Below, piece by piece: positions 56,181 to 64,000 of a DNA stretch of 64,000 nt. The notes under the pieces were generated by a model. That model was not told the DNA's origin and did no database searches. It saw nothing but the letters and a program-made list of their open reading frames with translations. Both the position numbers and the translations under genes were made by a program. Position 1 is the first letter of the stretch. Each line of letters opens with the position of its first letter. Source of the stretch: Rhynochetos jubatus. Lineage: Eukaryota; Chordata; Aves; Eurypygiformes; Rhynochetidae. The stretch spans positions 44,094,118-44,158,117 of the forward strand of contig CM050653.1 in assembly GCA_027574665.1 (NCBI GenBank). Reading direction: 5' to 3'.

Positions 56181-59100
56181 CAACAGAGTTCCCTGGCAAC
56201 CAGAGTAAAGGGAGTCAGCCCTTTCCTGACTGAACCCAGCACAATGGGTAATGGACCTGACATAAACTATACCTTAGATCTGAGCCACATGGATCTGAAG
56301 GGCCAAAGCAAAGGTAACTGCCTTGCCTGCCTTGCCTTTTCATTACTTTCTTTCCACTGCCCAAGACGAGTCTCAACTCTTAGGAGACTTTCTACTCTCT
56401 TCAATGTGCTGGTCAGCAAACTGAACAAGTCAGCAGTATTAGAGCAATGAAAATAACAAGGACGCTTGTCTCTCTGTGCTTTTTCCTCCAGTGCTTTTTG
56501 AGGAATACCTGTGTGTTCTGCCATGACCCATTTTACAGTTTAGCACAAATGCTTTGGTCCGAGGCACTGTTTAAGTGCTGAACTGGAATGCTTTGCTGAC
56601 TTGGTCTTACTAAGGAGGAAGAGATTGTGAAATACTGAGAGTTTCCTTTAACTTTGAGCCATAATAAAGTGATTTCTTCAAGTCACTTTGCATGCAGAAC
56701 AAACCCAATCTGTTTGATTAAACACAAAACACCAACCATATTTCCAGAATCGCTGTTTTGGAATACTCTTTAATTAAATTTCAGCGAAACTCACAGAGTA
56801 AGCATAGGTCAAGAGGAGAACTGTTTGAAGAAACTAGCCCTAAGTAGCTTATTGCTAGTTGATTTATCACATCTCCTTCAACACACTTTCGGGAGGGGGG
56901 ATGCCTTCTGTTCTGTCAAAAAAATATTTTTAGCTTTAGAAATGAGATATACAAACAAAGGGGCACATAACTCATTTCAAGCTGAAACAGACCACTTTCT
57001 GGAAATGTGATGTTATGGCAAGTCTTAACCACGCTTGATTCAGCTGGGTAGTATGCCATTCCTTGGGGAATACTTCAAAGAATGACGCAGAGCAGCAGCA
57101 ACTGGGAGGATACAGACAATTCACACAGACTGCATGCTTTCACACCCTTGTCTCAGATCAGCAACCCCAGATGGTGATCACCCAGAAGAGTCTCAATCTT
57201 TTTATAGTCAATATTCTGCAGTCACAAAGTGATTTAACACATAAACTCAGTAAACTCAGATGGGACTGACATTACCTTCAGTAGGCTGAGCACTCTTCTA
57301 CGTCCACTTACTGAAGGACATTATCATGGTTACTCAGGGACAGTTCATACCTCTGTAATTAACAGTAGGACTAAGTGGGTACAAGAACACATCCTTAAAC
57401 ACTGTTGCTGGAGGGAGGTGGGCCTAGGAAAGTAATATACATCTCAGCATCAGTAAGGCTAGCAGAATATAGTTATCGATTACACCAGTGTAAATCCAAA
57501 TTAATTTGTCTGACTCCATGAGATAAACGTCATCATAGTTTACACCAGGATGGTACTCTCAGGAAAGGAAATAGCACAGTGATTTTGGCATCTCTTTCGG
57601 CAGAATGAAGGACTCCACTTCCAGTGGGCATCAGTTACCAATCTTTGTTCCTTCATGTAGGTTAAATCTTAGCTTTTTTTCCCCCTTTCGTATTTCAAGT
57701 CTCTTGAGAGGACATTACAACAGCAGAAATAGCTGCAAACTAGTGTGTAGTCTGAATGTTTCGTGATGTCAGTTATGGACGCGGTCAGAGTAGAAAGGAT
57801 ATGAAAAAGAAGGTAATATTTCTTATTTTCTATCCCTTTTATACAAACAAACAATTCAACAACTTTTTACCCTTAGCTGCTACCTGGTTCGACCTGGCCA
57901 CTGTGGATTTGTTCAGCTATATTACTGTGCAACATGATTCCAAATAATTTCCTAGTCTGGTAGAAAATGGGTTTGTCCATATCTGATGGTGGGTACTGTT
58001 GGCTTGGCATGGGGGTGATCCCAGCTGTGTGGAGATTGTCTCCAAGCCAAACCACTCCTTGGCAGGAGTTGTCTGTCACAGCACTAGGATAACATGAATC
58101 TGTTCCTCCCAGTGGTGGAACCAGTGTGGCTCCCTCTACCTCAAACATCTTTACACTGCCCTCCACTGTCTTTACTTCCACTGAGAGGTCTGTGAAGCAC
58201 AGTAATTCCTGATAATAGAATGCACATGTTAAACAGACTATTAATTAAAACAAATCTCATTATCAAAGACTATTACTAAAGCACCAGGTTTTTCACATGA
58301 AAACAATAGAATTCCTCTACCATCCTCTGCTCCTTCTAGAATGCCTCTCCATCCCATATCCTGTCATTTGAAAATGATTCTACAGTAAAAAGACATTTTC
58401 TTTAATAACTTGTAACCTTTTTATAAACTGATTCCATTTTAAATTCTGTTTTAATCACTTTTTCACAGCAAAGAGAAGATATTAAACCATGTAATTCGTA
58501 TTCATGGCATCAGCCATCATTGCATCCAGACAATGCTGGGAAAATTTTGTGAGACAGAGATAGGCAAATCAGTTATAATGAAACCTCTGTTTATTGAATT
58601 CTTCTTGTTGGATTTTAATGTCTGGACATATATCACACATGTATAAGCAATTTTGGAATTATTTAAAATTATATGTGAGACTCATTAAAAAAATACATTG
58701 GTCTGAAATTTGCACTTTTAGATTTAGATTAAGCCATCTGCTCTGCCCCCTTTTTGAAGTCCAAAAGGGGACATTTTGGCTAAAAAAGTGCAGTGTTTAC
58801 AGAAAGCCAATGTGAAAGAGTTGTGGACAGATCCACTTTGAAATTTTAACAAATGTCAGAAGTATTCTTTCATTCAGACTCTAAGGTGCTTTGGAGCCAA
58901 AAAATAACAAGCATTAGAACAAGTAGCAAGGAATACAGAAGTAATTTCCATTTTTCCACAAGGCACATATTATTGTGGCTGCTAAATACTTCATTATTTA
59001 GACCTCCCTTCTCCTCTTGGAAGGATAATAAAACATTAGATTTGGTTTATTCCACCCATGCAAATAATGTTGGGAACATCAGAGCTTGTATTTGTGTACT

Positions 59101-62100
59101 ATAGAAATTAATTTAACTGTTTAAAACAAAGATCTCTAATGAGCCAAGCCAGGTATAGTTATGGCAGGGAATGCTGAACTGCTTATTTAAGTGGCTCCAA
59201 TATTTTCTATTATAAAGACTGTATTCACTTGTGTGTTCTGGGAGGAAAGAGAGTTAAAGGCATAGATGTAAAAGATACTAGGCCAAATCAGATATCTTTA
59301 CTAACTCAATAGTTGGACAAACACACTTTGCCAGTAGTAACGATTTGAAGATCTGGCCCATAACAAACCTTACAATAGTAGACAGTATTTTGTTCTTGGC
59401 GGAGCACCAAATCTAATTTACTCTGAATTTACAGGAGAAAAAAAAAAAAAAGGCATTAGAAGTGCTCTGCCTCCCATTTGTTGCAGCAGCATATTGAGCA
59501 GTGAATTGCCTATCCAAACGGCAGCAAAAGAACCAAAAGAGGAACGATCTGCTCTGCCTGTGCTGGTGCTGGTGACGTCAGGAAATCAGTCTCCTGAGGA
59601 CAAACAGCCAGCACAGCAAACAGCCTTTGTTTTACTTTTTTTTGCCCCCTCCCCTCTGGCCCATTAGCTGTAGCAGACACATTTAAGCATTAACAAAACA
59701 CTAGTGTTTACACGTGCTTTCCACTTCATCTTCAGAACTAAACACTAACGGGGAGCCCCTTGCTGCCTTGGCTTGTGTGGTGAGGACTGCGCAGCTGGAT
59801 CACAAGTGACTTCGTTTAAAGGGTGTCTGCTGATGCCATGCAGCAGGAGAGGGGGGTATGGTGGGATATCATATGACAACAATGGTTCCTTGTACCTGGG
59901 GCTCTCGGGCAGGGAAGAAGTGCTCCATGGCCAGTACAGAAATGCAAGAAGCCAAAGTCAGTATAATGCCCCTGAAAAGCTGCCAGCTCTCCATGGGGAG
60001 GGAGGCACAGGAAGCTGCTGCTCTTCCAAGCAATAATAATTTGCATGTAGGCAGCCTATGCACCTAGATATCTCTCAGTACCAGGGGAGCAGTGGCTGAA
60101 TGCTGCCATAAAACTCGTGAGACTAGTGTGAGAGTGCAGGCATCATATGTACGCAGTCTGCCAATGCTTGAAGAGAGGGATATGCTTTGCCTTCATTCCT
60201 TTATTTTGAATAACACCGAAGTGCCATTTTTGAAGGCAGACGTCTGGCTTCTGAAAGAGTGCCTGCAGGAGCTCAGCCTGGAGGCAGGATGCAGCTGATC
60301 AGCTGCTCCCAACAAGGCAGTGGCTTCAGCTCCTGGTAAATTCCTGCAGGCAATGCAGAAGCAGCCTGGTTTGACAGTCACCATGTGGGCTCGGAACCCT
60401 TTCTGTATTGAAGAATCATCCCTTCACTTTACTTTCTCTAAAAAGAAAGTAAAAAACCCTATAAAACTCAGCCATGTTATTCTAGTTTCATGTCAGAGTC
60501 ATCGATGCCAAAATCTGGCACACCACCCTTTCACTGTTGTGCTTTTTAAGATGATTGGGCACATGTATTTTCAAGTGAGGTTCTCTAAGTCTCCCCACTG
60601 ATTTCCAACCTTGGCTACCATATGTGTTCCTGCATATCCAGCTTCTCACCTCAGAGGATAAGTTACTGTGGAAGCAAGAAATGCTGGAGGAACGTACATC
60701 TCAATTTGACTTAAGGAGACAGAGTTTAAAAAGAAAGTGATGGAGAAGGAGCTCTGTCACAGGCAAAACTAATGAGGTGATGAAGTGTCTCAGCATCTGA
60801 GGCTGTTCCTGCAGGACTGTTCTTCAACTCTCCCCAGACACATCTGTATCTTTAAAAAAAGAAACACTTCCTCTTCAGCCCACAGTGTTCAAGTCAGGTT
60901 ACCTTGGCTGTGGTTTGGAGACTTGTGAATTTCTTTGCTGTGGGTATGTGATACAGAAATTTTTATCCCAGGATAAAGATGTCTAATGTGGAAGAGAGAA
61001 AGATTTATTGGAGCACCTGCTAAACCATAACAGAGTTGAAATTCCCTGCTGCAGAGCTCTGTTTTCCCTTTTGGCCTTGTACTATATAATTTTGGCTGGG
61101 CAGATTTTTAAGTCTGTATTTGCTATCAAAAAGACAGCAGCTCCCACTGAAGCAACACTGACTGTGTGGACAGAATCTTTATGTCTGGTGGCAGAATGGA
61201 AGCCATTGGTGGCCTTTGAAGCCCCAGTATCAGCTGTAGAAGGTCAAACTGGTTGTGGGTTCTTGAACTTAAGATTTCCCTCCAACCCTTTTTCTTTGCT
61301 AAATGTTGTGGGAAATATACTTTTATTCTTAGCTCTCAGAGGGGACAAATCTTGTCTTATAAACTACCTTGATAAAGAGTTCTGAAGACCTAAATTGTCA
61401 AATTTTGTTCCTTAGCACTTCACATTATGAATTGTGGATTGAATAGTTCCCACAGTTACATTTTTATGTCATAAGGCTGTCATTTGGCACCATTCATATA
61501 TTTATATTAATGCAATATTGCTGTGTGACTTTGTATACCTTTGTATTTTGAAGTCTTCTGATGAAATAGAAAAAAATGTGATTCACTCGTTTTATTAGCT
61601 CTGTAATCAGATTTTCATAGGGTTCCACAATAACAGGAGAAGCTTGTAAAGTAATTAAGAGATTCTCCAGCACAGCAGGAGTTTTTGTTAAAGGAGAGAA
61701 GTAATTCAGATTGTAGTTTGCAGATGCAAGAGGAGTTAAGGCTTGAGTCCAAGAGACTTCTAATCTTCAAGAAAAGTAGCTGCTCTGAAAGCCATGGGGA
61801 GGGAAAGGTCATTCATCTACTTCCATTTTCCTTTCCAAAAAAGCAAACTATTAAGAGCTTATCTAACAATTAAAACATCTGCTTCACAAAGGAAAGCACA
61901 GGTCAGCTTATATTACCTTGATTGAAAGGATGCATTTTATTACAAAACTGAATTTGGAAATGTAAAAAGTAGTATATTAACTTGCATTTGTAAGAAGCAC
62001 AATTGATTTCCAAAGATTAACAGACTGTACATAGGCCTTTGAGAAAGCATCCAAACACATAAGTGATGGTTTCCAAATGCATGTTCATTTAGATTTACCC

Positions 62101-64000
62101 AGATCCCATATACCCTACTGTATATAATGTGCCTGTAAGCCACGCTGAAGATTTTGTTCAGTTTCGATGTTATCATAATGCACTGATATTTTCAAAACTG
62201 CGGATCTCCTAAACTGCTTTTTTTCCCTGATGTAGATATAGATGGTAATGGACGGCAACAAGTAACACATTTGTAAATCTTTGCTATCTCCTACTATCTC
62301 ATGCCTCCCTTGTTACTGCTTTCCCTATCTCATCTGCCCTTTTCTGTGGCTAGCTGCCACCTCTCCTACTGCTTTGATTCTGCTACGCAGACACAGGTTT
62401 CATTAATGCTTTTCAGCAGCTGCGCTTGGCTTTAAGCTTTTATTTTCTAACAATAAGGAATTGTGAAAAACTGCTTTAATAGAAAAAATAAATTGGTGCA
62501 GTCTCTTGTGCTAAATAAGGCACTGAGATCATTCAGAAAGTGGTTTCATTTCTTTAAGTACAATAATTACCTTTTAAAATGTGCATGTGGCTTAATCTTT
62601 CTATGGTGTATGATAATGGAGGAGTTTTATATGATTCACTTACGAGTGATGATAAGGATGTACATTGTAGGTTATTGCTCTATCACCATACATTTGCAGA
62701 TAGCTCTCTTATGGCAGCAAAATAATAATGGGACTGATTGCCTTGTCCTAAAACCCACCCAAAAGCACTGCTCTGGGTTATTTTGGGACATAACATAGAC
62801 ATTTGTTCTCCTGTGTGCTTCCGTACTGCTCTTGAGAGGTAAGGAGATTCATCTGCCCTGGGGAAGGCTTAGCAGTTTGTCTAGGTTTCCTAGTCCACAC
62901 CAGAATCCTCCTGCCCAACACCTGTGTGTTGGCTCTTGTTTTCTCACCACTCCCTAGGACTGGAGGGAAGAAGAAACATGTGGAAAGAAGCAGAAAATTA
63001 AAATATAGTGTAGGAGGTCAGTGGGAAACCAGTGTGCACCCACTTGCTGATTTTGTTCCCTCCCATCTCTCTTTAGTGTCAGAGAAAACCGCTCTTCAGG
63101 CATGTGGCATTTCCTACAGGAATGAGCGTGGCTGAGCCAACACCACTGGAGTCATGTGTAGATTTAAAACAGCTTTTCACACTCACCAAATGCCATGTCA
63201 TTTTTAATCTGCAATACACAAGAAATCCATATTGAGGAGGTGCATTGTAAAGTACTAACAAACTGGAGTGGGCAATGATTTTATCAGAAAAGTTTATTTT
63301 AAAAGCAGGACAAAGCAGACAGTTGAGGGTTGCCAAATGTATTTTAGGAGACACTTACTGCAGATGCTGGACCACAGCAGGAATCAGTAATGAGGACAGG
63401 GACAGAGCACATGGCCAAATCTGATACAGCACATCAGAAAATGTTTTCACCTGTAACCCTCTTAAAATCTGCTTTAGGTACCACTGTAAAACTCCACCCA
63501 GCCCATCTTGTCTCACCCGCCTCAGCCTTCTTGTCACTTTTGTCCAGTGACATCCTTTTGGGTAGTAAATCAGACATAAACATTGCTGCCACCCAAATTT
63601 TACAGGGCACTGAATTTAGCTGCATTTGAAACACTGAAGCTTTTCAAGCCAGAACCAAATATTGATGCAAAATACATGAAGGGAGGACATGGAGTAGCCT
63701 AACCATCCTTTGTCAGACAGGCAATGATGATGTGTGTGCTTTGCCAGGAGGTGCTGAGAGGAGCTCCATCTCCCTTCGCTTCTCCTCTTCCTCTCCCGCC
63801 TGCAGGAATTCCTGACATGCTGCTCTGCCGCTGGAGCGAGTTCTCTGCAGCCCTAAAAGAAGATTTCTGTTGGTAGCACTGCAGAGCCAAGCTGGCAGCC
63901 TCTGTATTAACATTTTTTGTGATGTTTAGTGCTTTCCTGAAGTCATCAGCTCCAGATGTTCTGAGATCGTGGGGAGAATCTCAGATTTATATAAACCTTG
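56181..64000. other. Intergenic DNA, distal flank
   Basis: This AT-rich stretch contains no gene that I can support. It contains a palindromic CRE (59573-59580), short A or T runs, and scattered open frames up to 125 codons (61008-61385) without recognisable domains. A minus frame at 57873-58181 also has no known signature. I see no further CR1 or LTR. Confidence 0.6.
59573..59580. promoter_or_regulatory. Palindromic CRE
   Basis: TGACGTCA is the full cAMP-response-element palindrome, bound by the CREB/ATF family. It retains its CpG in an otherwise CpG-poor intergenic stretch. No TATA box or exon is identified beside it; an enhancer or minor promoter is possible. Confidence 0.35.

Noticed and set aside
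57873..58181. 102-codon minus-strand open frame
   Set aside because: No known protein resemblance, and no acceptor or donor sites clearly frame it.

Overview
The window is nuclear DNA from a bird. Three CR1 LINE fragments and two retroviral LTRs of the bird type are present, and the one gene I recognise is split by long introns. I cannot name the species. The LTR types look more like those of neoavian or waterfowl genomes than chicken, but that is an impression from memory.

The only protein-coding gene is the 5' part of UBE2E2, a class III ubiquitin-conjugating (E2) enzyme, on the minus strand. A large CpG island (about 39.84-42.06 kb) holds its promoter and a probable non-coding exon 1 that ends at 40952. 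Exon 2 (36349-36537) carries the start codon and residues 1-58. Exon 3 (29074-29124) encodes residues 60-75; codons 59 and 76 are split across introns. Both splice junctions are phase 2 and join in frame. The catalytic exons were not found, so bases 1-29073 are read as the start of a long intron 3.

Intron 3 holds a 55-bp minisatellite of almost 17 near-identical copies (10595-11518), a CR1 fragment (about 12608-12972) and a solo-LTR-like element (about 13070-14032). Intron 2 has another CR1 fragment (about 29600-29945) and a possible ancient repeat (about 30395-30490). Intron 1 is mostly AT-rich and then enters the G-rich flank of the CpG island.

From about 42 to 64 kb, upstream of UBE2E2, the DNA is intergenic. 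It contains a foldback structure (51022-51205), a 2.1-kb decayed CR1 (about 51909-54030), a second LTR (about 55438-56180), a palindromic CRE (59573-59580) and several homopolymer tracts. No other gene, tRNA, rRNA or CRISPR array could be supported. All five recognised mobile elements lie on the minus strand.

I did not find a new biological system. The points most worth checking are the minisatellite, a recursive-splice-like site in intron 3, possible divergent transcription from the CpG island, and the foldback element.
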